Positions 27,320 to 35,373 of a stretch of DNA of 64,000 nucleotides are shown here, one piece after another. A program made the position numbers and the translations under genes. Source of the stretch: Nocardioides marinisabuli (GTDB lineage Bacteria > Actinomycetota > Actinomycetes > Propionibacteriales > Nocardioidaceae); the NCBI RefSeq assembly GCF_013466785.1, contig NZ_CP059163.1, positions 3,224,001 to 3,288,000 of the forward strand. The letters are read 5' to 3'. How positions within the stretch are numbered: position 1 is the first letter of the stretch; every line of letters begins with the position of its first letter. The notes beneath the pieces were generated by a model. It was not told the DNA's origin. It searched no databases and saw only the letters and a program-made list of their open reading frames with translations.

Positions 27320-27949
27320 GTGGATCTGGGAGCGGTGCTGGGACGGGCCTTCGGGGGCGGGGCGAGCGGGGTGCCCGACGACGCGACGGCGACGAAGATC
27401 CTCGACGCGGCGGTCGCGGCCTGCGCCGCACAGGGGATCGGGGCGGTGACGATCGACGGGGTCGCGCGGCGTGCGGGGGTCAACCGGGTCACGGTCTACC
27501 GGCGCTTCGGTGACCGTGACGCGCTGCTCCAGGCGATGACGCTGCGCGAGGGCGAGCAGATGGCGCAGGGGATCCTCTCCGCGCTGGAGGGGTTCGACGA
27601 CCCGGTCGAGCAGCTGGTCGAGGGCTTCGCGGCCGCGCTGCGGCTGGCCGAGGCGCACCCGGTGATCCGGCGCACCGCCGAGCACGAGCCGCAGGACCTC
27701 ATCGCGGCCGGCCTCGCCGACGACGCGGCGCTGCTGAGGATGGGCAGCGCCTTCGCCGCGGCCGGCGTACGACGCCTGCAGGCCGACGGTCGCGCCACCC
27801 ACCTCGACGCGGACGCGGTGGGGGAGACGATGGCGCGGCTCTTCGCCTCCTTCGTGCTGCTGCCGGCGCAGCACGCCATCGACGTGCGCACCCAGGAGGG
27901 GGCGCGGGCCTACGCGCGCCGCACGCTGGTGCCGTTGCTGCTCGGGTGA
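27320..27949 (+). CDS. TetR-family transcriptional regulator
   Basis: A 209-residue regulator with the N-terminal HTH KILDAAVAACAAQGIGAVTIDGVARRAGVNRVTVYRRFGDRDAL; the rest is the helical ligand domain. It lies 49 bases upstream of the MpaB-type oxygenase gene on the same strand, and the inverted repeat at 27972-27999 in between could be its operator. The ligand is unknown; hydrophobic substrates are typical. Confidence 0.87.
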   Translation: MDLGAVLGRAFGGGASGVPDDATATKILDAAVAACAAQGIGAVTIDGVARRAGVNRVTVYRRFGDRDALLQAMTLREGEQMAQGILSALEGFDDPVEQLVEGFAAALRLAEAHPVIRRTAEHEPQDLIAAGLADDAALLRMGSAFAAAGVRRLQADGRATHLDADAVGETMARLFASFVLLPAQHAIDVRTQEGARAYARRTLVPLLLG

Positions 27950-27971
27950 GCGCGCCGCACCCTTGACCTGA

Positions 27972-27999
27972 TGTAACACTTGCGTCACTCTGTGTTGCA
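27972..27999. promoter_or_regulatory. Operator-like inverted repeat across the mpaB-like start
   Basis: TGTAACAC (27972-27979) and GTGTTGCA (27992-27999) match at 7 of 8 positions as an inverted repeat with a 12-base spacer. A -35-like TTGACC is at 27963-27968, and the second arm touches the ATG at 27999, so a bound protein would block transcription. TetR binding is the natural guess. Confidence 0.5.
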
Positions 28000-28958
28000 T
28001 GACGCGCATCGAGCACCAGCCCCTCGACCACGGCATCTTCGGCCCCGGTTCGGTGACCTGGAAGGTCTACCGCTGCCCGACCTCGATGACGGTCGGCTTC
28101 GCCCGCACCGCGCTGACCGAGATGTTCGACCCCCTGGTCGTGGCCTCGGTGGCCGGCACCGGCTCGCTGCGCGAGCGGGCCTCCGACCGCTACGACCGCA
28201 CCCTGGAGTACGCCGGCGCGCTGGTGCTGGGCGACAGCGCCACGGCCGCGCGGATGGCCGACACGTTGATGCGCATCCACTCGCGGGTGGGCGGCACCGA
28301 CCCGGTGACCGGCCAGGACTACGACCCCAACGACCCTGCCGGCCAGCTGTGGATCCACCTGACCCAGTGGCAGTCGGTGCTGCACGTCTACGAGCGCTTC
28401 GGCCCCGGCCCGCTGAGCGAGGAGGAGGAGCGCCAGTACTGGGCCGAGTGCGCGATCGCCGCGAAGTTCCAGACCATCGACCCCGCCGACGTCCCGCGCG
28501 ACCGCGCCGAGATGCGCGCTTATTACGAGCGGGTGCGCCCGCACCTGGTCGTCAGCGACGTCGCCGTCGAGCACGCGCTGCTGGTCCTCGAGGGCGGCAA
28601 CCTCGCCAGCCGGCTGCCGGGGCGCCTGCGGGTGCTCAGCCCGCTGGTCCACCGGGTGCTGCGCCGGGCCACGATCGCCACGCTGCCGCGCTGGATGCGG
28701 GAGGCGATCGGGACCCGCCAGGGCCCCGTCGTCGACGCCCTGGTCACCGCCGTCGTCCGCCCGGCCCTGCGGCTCGCGGCCCGGCGGCCGCAGGCGCTGG
28801 CCCGGGTGCTCGCCGAGTCCTCACCCCGGGCCTACCCGGTGCTGGCCCCCGCAGTGCTCGACATCGAGCCCGAGCGTGCCGAGACCGTGACGGTCGAGGA
28901 GGCGTTCCGGCGCCTGGGGCGGCCGATGCCGCGCGAGCAGCACCTGGGCCGTGTCTAG
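27999..28958 (+). CDS. MpaB/latex-clearing-type oxygenase (DUF2236)
   Basis: A 319-residue protein of the DUF2236 family, which includes the haem oxygenase Lcp of rubber-degrading actinobacteria and fungal MpaB. Typical parts are the N-terminal GIFGPGSVTWKV, the helix with MADTLMRIHSRVGG (His likely near the haem), LWIHLTQWQSVLHVYERFGPG and the YWAECAIAAKF segment. It likely oxidises a hydrophobic substrate, but which one is not evident. Its TAG stop overlaps that of the convergent MFS gene within a shared CTAG. Confidence 0.82.
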   Translation: MTRIEHQPLDHGIFGPGSVTWKVYRCPTSMTVGFARTALTEMFDPLVVASVAGTGSLRERASDRYDRTLEYAGALVLGDSATAARMADTLMRIHSRVGGTDPVTGQDYDPNDPAGQLWIHLTQWQSVLHVYERFGPGPLSEEEERQYWAECAIAAKFQTIDPADVPRDRAEMRAYYERVRPHLVVSDVAVEHALLVLEGGNLASRLPGRLRVLSPLVHRVLRRATIATLPRWMREAIGTRQGPVVDALVTAVVRPALRLAARRPQALARVLAESSPRAYPVLAPAVLDIEPERAETVTVEEAFRRLGRPMPREQHLGRV

Positions 28959-30175
28959 GGCCCGTCGGGGCCTGCCGCCTCCGGCAGCGTCTCGGGTGCC
29001 CCGAGCCACGGCAGGAGCGCGACCAGGCTGACCAGGGCGGTGGTCGCCAGCGCCCACCCGAAGCCGGCCTGGTCGGCGATCACCCCGACCAGGATCGGCC
29101 CGACGATCGCTCCCGAGTCCTGCGCCATCTGGAAGGCCGCCAGCACCTTGCCCCCGCCGCGCTCGTTGCCGACGACGTCGGCCACGGCCGCCTGCTGCCC
29201 GGGGTTCACCAGGCCGGCGCCGAGCCCGGAGACGGCGGAGAGCACCAGCAGCACCACCAGGTCGTCGGCCAGGCCGAGGAGGCCGAAGCCCAGCGCGGTC
29301 ACCGCGAGCCCGGAGATCACCAGCGGTCGCCGGCCCAGGCTGTCGGCGACCCGGCCGGCGACCTGCAGGCTCAGCGCGGTGCCGACGGCGGCGACGCCGA
29401 GGGCCGCCCCGGCGACCCAGGGCCGGTCGTGGACGGTGATCGCGAACTGGGGGAGCACCGCCACCCGCACCCCGAAGTTGCACCAGCCGTTGGCGAAGCC
29501 CGAGGCCAGCGCCGCGCGGTAGGCAGGGTGGGCCATCGCCTCGCGCACCGGCATCGGCGGGCGCTGCGGCTGGTCGGCGGCGGGCCGCAGCCGGGCCCCG
29601 CTGAGCCGGGTGCCGACCACGACGACGGCGACGACCAGCGCGCCGGCGTACACCACGAAGGGCACGCGCAGCCCGAGCGAGGCCAGCAGTCCGCCGAGCA
29701 CCGGGCCGAGCATGCCGCCGACCAGGAACGCGCTGGCGTACGCCGACGACACCCGGCCACGGATGCTGGGCGGTGCGAGGCGCACCAGCAGCGCCATCGC
29801 CGAGACGGTGAACATGGTCGAGCCGAGCCCGCCCAGCCCGCGGAAGACCAGCAGCTGCCAGTAGGACTGGGCGAAGGCGGTCGCGAGCGACGACGCGGCG
29901 ACCACCAGCAGGCCCGTCAGGTAGACCGGGCGCTCGCCCAGCCGCGAGACCAGCGCGCCGCCGGCCGGGGCGAAGACCAGCCGGAAGAACGCGAACGCCG
30001 AGACGACCACCGACGCGGCTGCCACGCCGACGTCGAAGGTGCGCGCGTACGCCGGCAGCACCGGCGCGATCAGGCCGAAGCCGATCGCGATCACGAACGC
30101 TGCACCGATCAGCACCCAGATCTCGCTGGGGATCGGTGGGCGTGCGCCGCCCCGCGGGCGTCGTGCTGTCCTCAT
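28955..30175 (-). CDS. Major facilitator superfamily transporter
   Basis: A 406-residue membrane protein with twelve hydrophobic segments. The loop 2-3 motif is GGALVSRLGERPVYLTG, with a repeat VAGRVADSLGRRPLVISG in the second half. This pattern and length suggest a drug-efflux-type (DHA1) exporter. ATG 30175 has AGGA 4 bases upstream. It could export the product or toxic substrate of the neighbouring oxygenase, but it is a separate convergent unit. Confidence 0.87.
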   Translation of the reverse strand: MRTARRPRGGARPPIPSEIWVLIGAAFVIAIGFGLIAPVLPAYARTFDVGVAAASVVVSAFAFFRLVFAPAGGALVSRLGERPVYLTGLLVVAASSLATAFAQSYWQLLVFRGLGGLGSTMFTVSAMALLVRLAPPSIRGRVSSAYASAFLVGGMLGPVLGGLLASLGLRVPFVVYAGALVVAVVVVGTRLSGARLRPAADQPQRPPMPVREAMAHPAYRAALASGFANGWCNFGVRVAVLPQFAITVHDRPWVAGAALGVAAVGTALSLQVAGRVADSLGRRPLVISGLAVTALGFGLLGLADDLVVLLVLSAVSGLGAGLVNPGQQAAVADVVGNERGGGKVLAAFQMAQDSGAIVGPILVGVIADQAGFGWALATTALVSLVALLPWLGAPETLPEAAGPDGP

Positions 30176-30300
30176 GCGTCCTGCGCCCCGTGCTCCACGC
30201 GCAGACCCTACGCAGCCCGTTCGCACGGGGACGGGGCAGTGGTGCCGCCTAGGCTGGTCGGTGCCCACCGAGGACGGAGCACGACACCGAGGAGGAGAGC

Positions 30301-30477
30301 GTGTTCGAGCTGGTGCTGACCATCGTGGTGCTGCTGGGCGTGGCCCTGGCGATCCTGCTGTTCGAGCGGCCCCGGGCGCGGCGCATCGAGCGCGACCTGC
30401 GCGACCAGGCCGCCGAGCGCCGTGGGCCGGGCCCCGAGGCGGAGGCGGGGCCCGATGACCCGCCGGACCGTCACTGA
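30301..30477 (+). CDS. Small single-span membrane protein
   Basis: A 58-residue protein from GTG 30301, preceded by the strong ribosome site GAGGAGGAGAG. Residues 1-20 (VFELVLTIVVLLGVALAILL) are a membrane span; then comes a short Arg-rich helix and an acidic Pro/Gly tail, so the C-terminus is probably cytoplasmic. Function unknown. Its stop codon lies inside a hairpin shared with the convergent methyltransferase gene. Confidence 0.65.
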   Translation: MFELVLTIVVLLGVALAILLFERPRARRIERDLRDQAAERRGPGPEAEAGPDDPPDRH

Positions 30478-30524
30478 CGGGCTCGGTCGTCCAGCGTCGT
30501 GCAGCGTCGTCCAGCGCCCGTCAG
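30474..30524. terminator. Bidirectional hairpin enclosing two stop codons
   Basis: CTGACGGGC (30474-30482) and GCCCGTCAG (30516-30524) are perfect complements. The left arm contains the TGA of the small membrane protein and the right arm the stop codon of the methyltransferase. The interior holds direct repeats of GTCGTCCAGC. Confidence 0.6.
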
Positions 30525-31615
30525 CGTCGCGCGACGTAGTAGGCGTTGATGAAGTCCGTGGGGACGGACTCCACCCGGACGTCGGTGAACCCGGCCTCCG
30601 CGAGCATCTGCTGGGCCAGCTGGGTGCCCCACACGGTGCCCAGCCCGTCGCCGCCCAGCGCCAGGGAGACCGGCATGCAGTGCATCGTGGAGACGGCGTA
30701 GAGGAACGGCGCCCACGGGATCTCGACGTTGTCGTCGACGTCGCTCGAGGCGCGGATGTCGACCATCAGGAAGACCCCGTCGGGGGCGAGGTGCTCGGCG
30801 ACCTGGCGCAGCACCCGGCCGGGGTGGGCCTGGTCGTGGACGGCGTCGAAGGCGGTGACCGCGTCGAACGTCCCGGTGCCGCTGAGGTCGGCGACGTCGC
30901 GCACCTCGAAGTGCGCGTTGGTCAGCCCCCAGGACGCCGCCTCCGCGCGGCCGACCGCGACCGCGTCGGTGGAGAAGTCGTAGCCGACGACCTCGCTGTC
31001 GGGGAACGCCCGGGCGATCAGGTTGACGGCGTGTCCCTGGCCGCAGCCGATGTCGGCCACGCGGATGCCGGACTCCAGGCGCTCGGTCAGCCCGGGCACC
31101 AGGGGCAGGATCGTGTCGACGAGGGAGGCGTCGTTGGTCTGCGCGCTCTGCTCGGCCATCAGCTGGTGGAACCGGTGGTAGGACTCGTAGCCGACCCCGC
31201 CGCCGTGGACGAAGCTGCCGACCACGGCGTCCTCGACCTGGGCGAGCAGCGGGATGAACTGCATGAGGGAAGCCATGTTGTGCGGTCCCGCGGCCCGGGT
31301 GAGCAGTGCGGCCTGCTCGAGGGGGAGACGGTAGGTGTCCGCGGCCGGGTCGTGCTCGACGATCCCCGCGGTGGTCATCGCGCCGAGCCACTCGCGCACG
31401 TAGCGCTCGTGCAGGCCGGCGGCCTCGGCGACCCGACCGCTCGTCGAGGCCGGCAGCGACGCCATCGTGTCGAAGAGGCCCGTGCGGTGCCCGAGGCTCA
31501 GCATGAGCGCGGTGGCGCCTGCCGTCAGCGTGGCGAACAGCTCGCCCGCGACCGCCTCGACGCGGTCGGCATCGGGCTGCGTGCTCCCCGGCGCGGTCGT
31601 CGTGCCGGTCTCCAT
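30521..31615 (-). CDS. SAM-dependent methyltransferase with N-terminal winged helix (Rv2258c-like)
   Basis: A 364-residue protein. The N-terminal third is a helical/winged-helix dimerisation domain (GRVAEAAGLHERYVREWLGAM), and the class I methyltransferase domain follows with VADIGCGQGHAVNLIA (SAM site), VVGYDFSTDAV and FDAVTAFDAVHDQAHP. This order matches the mycobacterial Rv2258c group. The acceptor substrate is unknown. ATG 31615 is 9 bases after GAGGAGG. A five-codon mini-ORF with a perfect Shine-Dalgarno sequence lies just upstream (31621-31638). Confidence 0.82.
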   Translation of the reverse strand: METGTTTAPGSTQPDADRVEAVAGELFATLTAGATALMLSLGHRTGLFDTMASLPASTSGRVAEAAGLHERYVREWLGAMTTAGIVEHDPAADTYRLPLEQAALLTRAAGPHNMASLMQFIPLLAQVEDAVVGSFVHGGGVGYESYHRFHQLMAEQSAQTNDASLVDTILPLVPGLTERLESGIRVADIGCGQGHAVNLIARAFPDSEVVGYDFSTDAVAVGRAEAASWGLTNAHFEVRDVADLSGTGTFDAVTAFDAVHDQAHPGRVLRQVAEHLAPDGVFLMVDIRASSDVDDNVEIPWAPFLYAVSTMHCMPVSLALGGDGLGTVWGTQLAQQMLAEAGFTDVRVESVPTDFINAYYVARR

Positions 31616-31620
31616 CCTTC

Positions 31621-31650
31621 TCACCCTCCTCGTGTCACTGTCACCTCCTT
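31621..31650 (-). promoter_or_regulatory. Perfect Shine-Dalgarno plus five-codon mini-ORF upstream of the methyltransferase gene
   Basis: On the minus strand AAGGAGGTGA (31650-31641), the full anti-16S match, is followed at correct spacing by GTG 31638 and a reading frame of five codons ending in TGA at 31621, six bases before the methyltransferase ATG. This could be a leader peptide that couples or tunes translation, or simply a strong ribosome landing site. Confidence 0.35.
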
Positions 31651-31721
31651 CGCAGGCTAGGCAGCCAGGACGAGGCCGCGCATCGACCAGGTGGTGTAGC
31701 CCGGGCGTCCGGACCCGGTCG

Positions 31722-32603
31722 TCACCCGCGGTCGGGCTCCACCGACACGACGTCCCACTGCAGCGCCCGGGTCGGGCGGACGGCCCGGCAGGTCAGGCGA
31801 GCCTCCGGGCGGCGGGTGCTGTCCACGACCACGCGCACCCGCGACGGGAGCGGGGGCCGCCCGGCGACGTCGACGGTCCAGCGGCCCGCGTCGAAGGTGC
31901 CGACCTGCTCGACCAGACGAGGAGCCGGGGCCCCGACCGGGGCCGGGCCCCACCTCTCGAGCACGGTGCCGAGCGCCACCTGCTCGGCGGGGTGCAGGCC
32001 GGCGACGCCGCGCAGCCGGGTCGCGTCGACCCGCCCGGCGAGGTGCGACCCGACGGTGGTGACGGCCTCGTCGGGGCCCAGGCCGCCGTAGCAGGCGAGG
32101 TCGGGGAGCAGCAGCAGGTTGGGGGCGAAGCGGTCGCCCCCCACGTGGCTGCACTCGTACGTCGCCTCGGGCCACCGCTCGGCCAGCGCCCGCGCGACCG
32201 GGCGACCCTTGACCGCGCAGCACAGGTCGTGGCCCCCGTGGGTGCAGACCAGGAGCAGGGGAGCGTCGTACGTCTCGCCGGCATCCGGGCGCAGGCTGAC
32301 CAGCAGGTCCTCGGGCCGCTGCCAGAGCCCGGTGCGCAGACCACCGGCGTCGCACCGGTACCAGCGCCGCGGCCCGGTCAGCCGGTCCGCGGCGCCGTCG
32401 CGGCCGTGGCGTCGGATGAAGAGGGTGCGCAGCTGCGGGTGCCCCAGCTCCTGCAGCAGCGGGGTGGGCAGGTCGGCGCCGAAGGGGGCGGTGACCGGCC
32501 ACGGCCCGGGGTGCTCGACCAGCAGCCAGTCGTGCTGCGGGGGCGCGGTCCCGAGCATCGGGTCGTGGCGTGCCGCGGCCTCGTCGGAGCAACGGCTCGT
32601 CAT
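31722..32603 (-). CDS. Sucrase/ferredoxin-like (thioredoxin-like [2Fe-2S]) protein
   Basis: A 293-residue protein of the sucrase/ferredoxin-like (Apd1-like) family. The cluster region is CTHGGHDLCCAVKGRPVA, and CSHVGGDRFAPNLLLLPD supplies the second part of the site. Family members bind a [2Fe-2S] cluster with Cys and His ligands, so this is probably a small electron-transfer protein rather than a sucrase. Its ATG overlaps the stop codon of the JmjC-type hydroxylase gene (ATGA). A role in delivering electrons or keeping that enzyme's iron reduced is inferred from this coupling. Confidence 0.78.
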   Translation of the reverse strand: MTSRCSDEAAARHDPMLGTAPPQHDWLLVEHPGPWPVTAPFGADLPTPLLQELGHPQLRTLFIRRHGRDGAADRLTGPRRWYRCDAGGLRTGLWQRPEDLLVSLRPDAGETYDAPLLLVCTHGGHDLCCAVKGRPVARALAERWPEATYECSHVGGDRFAPNLLLLPDLACYGGLGPDEAVTTVGSHLAGRVDATRLRGVAGLHPAEQVALGTVLERWGPAPVGAPAPRLVEQVGTFDAGRWTVDVAGRPPLPSRVRVVVDSTRRPEARLTCRAVRPTRALQWDVVSVEPDRG

Positions 32604-33835
32604 CCGGCGACGACCAGTCCCGCCTCGACCAGTCGACGGGCGCGGTCGAGGCCCAGGTCCGCGGCGGTGACGGCCCCACCGGCCAGGAGCCTCTCCAGCG
32701 CGGCGTCGGGCACGCCAGCCACGGGCACGCTGCCGGCGCGGGTGGTCAGGGTTCCTTGCACGAGGGTGGCCTCGAGGTGGGCACGCAGCCGCACCGCGGT
32801 GTCGTCGGTCAGCGACGTGGCCAGCGCGTGCTGGGCGAGGGGGCCGACGGGGGCCGCGCGCTGGGCGTCGCGGCGCCGCGAGCGCAGCCGCTCGGCGACC
32901 TCGTCGGGATCGATCGACTCGAGCGCGTCGCGCAGCCGCTTGCCGACCAGGTCGAGGTCGAGCTCCTCGCCGGTCAGCGAGGTGCCCAGCCCCAGGGAGG
33001 CGCGTGCCTCCTCGTCGTCGCCGAGCCGCTGCAGGGCCAGGGCCACGAGCTCCTCCGCGACGGCGTACCTGGTCCAGCTGTGCACGCCGAGGGTGAGGTG
33101 GACGGTGACGCCGCCCAGCGCGGTGGCCGAGTGCAGGTAGCCGCGGGGCAGGTAGAGGACGTCGCCCGGCTCGAGGACGGCCTCGATGACCGGCTCCCGC
33201 TCGGCAGCGCGTCGTACGGCGTCGCGATGGTCGGTCCACGGCTGGTCGCGCAGCGGCGAGGGCAGCACCGGCGCGTGGATCGACCACTTCTTGCGCCCCG
33301 CGACCTGCAGCACGAAGACGTCGTGCACGTCGTAGTGGTCGTCGAAGCCCTGGTTCTGCGGTGGCGTGACGTAGGCGTTGGCCTGCACCGGGTGGCCGAA
33401 GTCGGCGGCCAGCTGCTGGCAGAAGTCGATGACCGGCGGCCAGACCCGGTGCAGCCCCTGCAGGACGAGGGTGGCGCCGGCGGCGAAGAGCGCGCTCAGC
33501 TTGTCGTCGCTGACCTGGTCGGCGATGCCGGCGCCCAGGCCACCGGGTGCGGTGAAGGCGCCGTGGGGGAGCGTCGAACCGGCCTTGGCGACCCGCAGGA
33601 ACGGGGTGCGCAGGCCGCGCTCGGAGACCAGCTCGTCGACCGCCCGCTCGGTGAGCAGGTCGTCGAAGCCGGCCGCTCCCGCCGCCACCTTGGCGGTGTG
33701 GCGCAGCAGCGGCTCGCGGGCCCACGACGCCTCGGCGAACCGGTCGACGTCACCGACCAGGCGGGCCAGTGCCGGACGGGCGGGGACGGCAGGCCCCGCG
33801 GTGGGGGGCCTGCCGTCCTGGGGCTGGTGCGACAT
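32600..33835 (-). CDS. JmjC/cupin 2-oxoglutarate-dependent hydroxylase (ROX type)
   Basis: A 411-residue protein resembling bacterial ribosomal oxygenase YcfD/RoxA and human NO66/MINA53. The iron triad is visible: His167 and Asp169 in HYDVHD and His235 in PRGYLHSAT. VFVLQVAGRKKWSIH and VTPPQNQGFDDH are typical of the group. After the JmjC core come a helical dimerisation part and a winged-helix end. Such enzymes hydroxylate side chains of proteins. It is coupled upstream to a repeat-rich acidic small protein (TGATG) and downstream to a [2Fe-2S] protein, so the substrate may be that small protein rather than a ribosomal protein. Confidence 0.82.
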   Translation of the reverse strand: MSHQPQDGRPPTAGPAVPARPALARLVGDVDRFAEASWAREPLLRHTAKVAAGAAGFDDLLTERAVDELVSERGLRTPFLRVAKAGSTLPHGAFTAPGGLGAGIADQVSDDKLSALFAAGATLVLQGLHRVWPPVIDFCQQLAADFGHPVQANAYVTPPQNQGFDDHYDVHDVFVLQVAGRKKWSIHAPVLPSPLRDQPWTDHRDAVRRAAEREPVIEAVLEPGDVLYLPRGYLHSATALGGVTVHLTLGVHSWTRYAVAEELVALALQRLGDDEEARASLGLGTSLTGEELDLDLVGKRLRDALESIDPDEVAERLRSRRRDAQRAAPVGPLAQHALATSLTDDTAVRLRAHLEATLVQGTLTTRAGSVPVAGVPDAALERLLAGGAVTAADLGLDRARRLVEAGLVVAG

Positions 33836-34086
33836 CAGGCGGAGCTGTCCGCCCCACCGTCGGCGCCGCCGTCCTGGACGCCCGGGGTGCCGTCGGCGCC
33901 ACCGTCGGCGGGACCCTCGGCCCCACCGTCCGCGCCCCCGTCCTGGACGCCCGGGGTGCCCTCGGCGCCGCCGTCAGCGGGGCCCTCGGCACCCGAGTCG
34001 GCACCGCCGTCGGCGCCGCCGTCGTGCACGCCCGGGGTGCCCTCGGCACCGCCGTCGGCCGGGCCCTCGGTCTCGGACTGGCTCAT
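33835..34086 (-). CDS. Acidic Gly/Ala/Asp repeat protein, possible hydroxylase substrate
   Basis: An 83-residue protein made of a short leader (MSQSET) and three near-identical units of 27, 23 and 27 residues (7-33, 34-56, 57-83). Each unit runs EGPADGGA, then (E/D)GTPGV(H/Q), then DGGADGGA; units 1 and 3 end in ADSGA or ADSSA. It is strongly acidic, has no cysteine or aromatic residue, and is probably unstructured. AAGGGAGA precedes the ATG and its stop overlaps the JmjC gene (TGATG), which favours a real gene; however, repetitive GC-rich DNA also keeps other frames open. The regular Asp and Pro positions would suit a hydroxylation target. Confidence 0.6.
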   Translation of the reverse strand: MSQSETEGPADGGAEGTPGVHDGGADGGADSGAEGPADGGAEGTPGVQDGGADGGAEGPADGGADGTPGVQDGGADGGADSSA

Positions 34087-34154
34087 GTCGTCTCCCTTGC
34101 ACGTCAGGGCCGCGCGGGCCCGGTCACGCGGCGCCGGTCGACGCCGTCCCCTCG

Positions 34155-34160
34155 TGTATA
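34155..34160 (-). promoter_or_regulatory. -10 box TATACA of the repeat-protein/JmjC operon
   Basis: On the minus strand TATACA reads from 34160 to 34155, an unusually good -10 box for this region, about 70 bases before ATG 34086. Unlike many neighbours this gene has a leader and a ribosome site. Confidence 0.45.
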
Positions 34161-34180
34161 GCCAGTTCCGCGACCGGTGC

Positions 34181-34197
34181 CCACCCCCCGAGGGTGG
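34181..34197 (-). terminator. Hairpin after nagA
   Basis: CCACCC (34181-34186) and GGGTGG (34192-34197) pair around a 5-base loop, 10 bases past the nagA stop codon. It probably ends the amino-sugar operon. Confidence 0.5.
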
Positions 34198-34206
34198 CGG
34201 TCCCGA

Positions 34207-35373
34207 TCAGCCGGCTCCGGCAGGGGCGCGGACCCACGCCCCCCGGGACAGGACGCCGGTGACGGCGAGCCCGTCGTCGAGGACGACGGCGTCCGCGGGC
34301 GCACCCACGCGGAGGCCGGCCTCGGGCAGGTGCAGCGCCCTCGACGGGACGATGGAGGTCTGCCGCACGGCGGCGAGCAGGGCCGTGTCGAGGTCCGGGC
34401 CGGCCTGCGACACCGCGAAGCGGAACAGGGCGTCCATCGTGGCGGTGCTGCCGGCGAGCGTGTCGCTGCCGACCAGCCGGGCGGCTCCCTCGACGACGTG
34501 CACCGCGAGACCACCCAGCTCGTAGGCACCGTCCGGCATGCCGGAGGCCGCCATGGCGTCGGTGACGAGGGAGACGCGGTCGCTGCCGGCTCGGCCCAGC
34601 ACCTCGCGGTAGAGCGCGGGGTGCAGGTGGATGCCGTCGGTGATCAGCTCGACCGTCACCCTGTCGTCCTCGAGCAGGGCGAGGACCGGGCCCGGCTCCC
34701 GGTGGTGCACCGGGCGCATCGCGTTGAAGAGATGGGTCGCGACGGTGGCACCGGCCGCGACGGCGAGGCGGGTCTGGTCGTAGGTGGCCTCGGTGTGCCC
34801 CACCGCGGCCACGGCGCCGGCGTCGACGACCTGCCTGATGGCGGCCGTGGCGCCGTCCAGCTCCGGGGCGAGGGTGACCATGCGGATGGTCCCGCGCCCG
34901 GCGGCCAGCAGCGCGGCGAGCTCGTCGGGGTCGGGGTCGCGCAGGGCCGACGGCTCGTGCGCACCACATCGCTGCGGCGACAACCACGGCCCCTCGAGGT
35001 GGACCCCGCGGACGAGCCCGTCCTCCACGTGCCCGGCGAGCCTGTCGACCTGACGCAGCAGCGCCTCCGGCGGAGCAGCCACCAACGACGCGACCATCGA
35101 GGTGGTGCCGTGGTGGCGGTGCAGGTCGGCGGCCGCACGTGTCGCCTCGCGCGTGGCGTCGGAGAAGGCCCCGCCACCACCGCCGTGCACGTGGGTGTCG
35201 ACGAACCCGGGGACGACGGTCACGTCGCTGAGCGGGGTGTCCGCCGCCCGGGGTGGGAGGCCGGCGCCGAGGGCGACGACCCGGTGGTCGGCGACCTCGA
35301 CCCACCCGGGCCGCAGGACCTGCTCCCCGGTGACGATGCAGTCGGCGGAGATCATCTGGGGAGCCCGTGTCAC
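34207..35373 (-). CDS. nagA: N-acetylglucosamine-6-phosphate deacetylase
   Basis: A 388-residue amidohydrolase. The metal site begins with VPGFVDTHVHGGGG, continues through the Glu in VHLEGPWLSPQ, the histidines in GHTEAT and ATHLFNAM, and ends with the catalytic Asp in LVTDAMAASG. It removes acetate from GlcNAc-6-phosphate to give glucosamine-6-phosphate, the substrate of NagB encoded just upstream. GTG 35373 overlaps the nagB stop as GTGA; ATG 35355 is an alternative. It is the last gene of the operon. Confidence 0.92.
   Translation of the reverse strand: MTRAPQMISADCIVTGEQVLRPGWVEVADHRVVALGAGLPPRAADTPLSDVTVVPGFVDTHVHGGGGGAFSDATREATRAAADLHRHHGTTSMVASLVAAPPEALLRQVDRLAGHVEDGLVRGVHLEGPWLSPQRCGAHEPSALRDPDPDELAALLAAGRGTIRMVTLAPELDGATAAIRQVVDAGAVAAVGHTEATYDQTRLAVAAGATVATHLFNAMRPVHHREPGPVLALLEDDRVTVELITDGIHLHPALYREVLGRAGSDRVSLVTDAMAASGMPDGAYELGGLAVHVVEGAARLVGSDTLAGSTATMDALFRFAVSQAGPDLDTALLAAVRQTSIVPSRALHLPEAGLRVGAPADAVVLDDGLAVTGVLSRGAWVRAPAGAG

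Noticed and set aside
33769..34161. Plus-strand ORF across the repeat-protein gene
   Set aside because: It has no ribosome site and is not coupled to any neighbour, while the minus-strand frame has both; the open frame follows from the repetitive GC-rich sequence.
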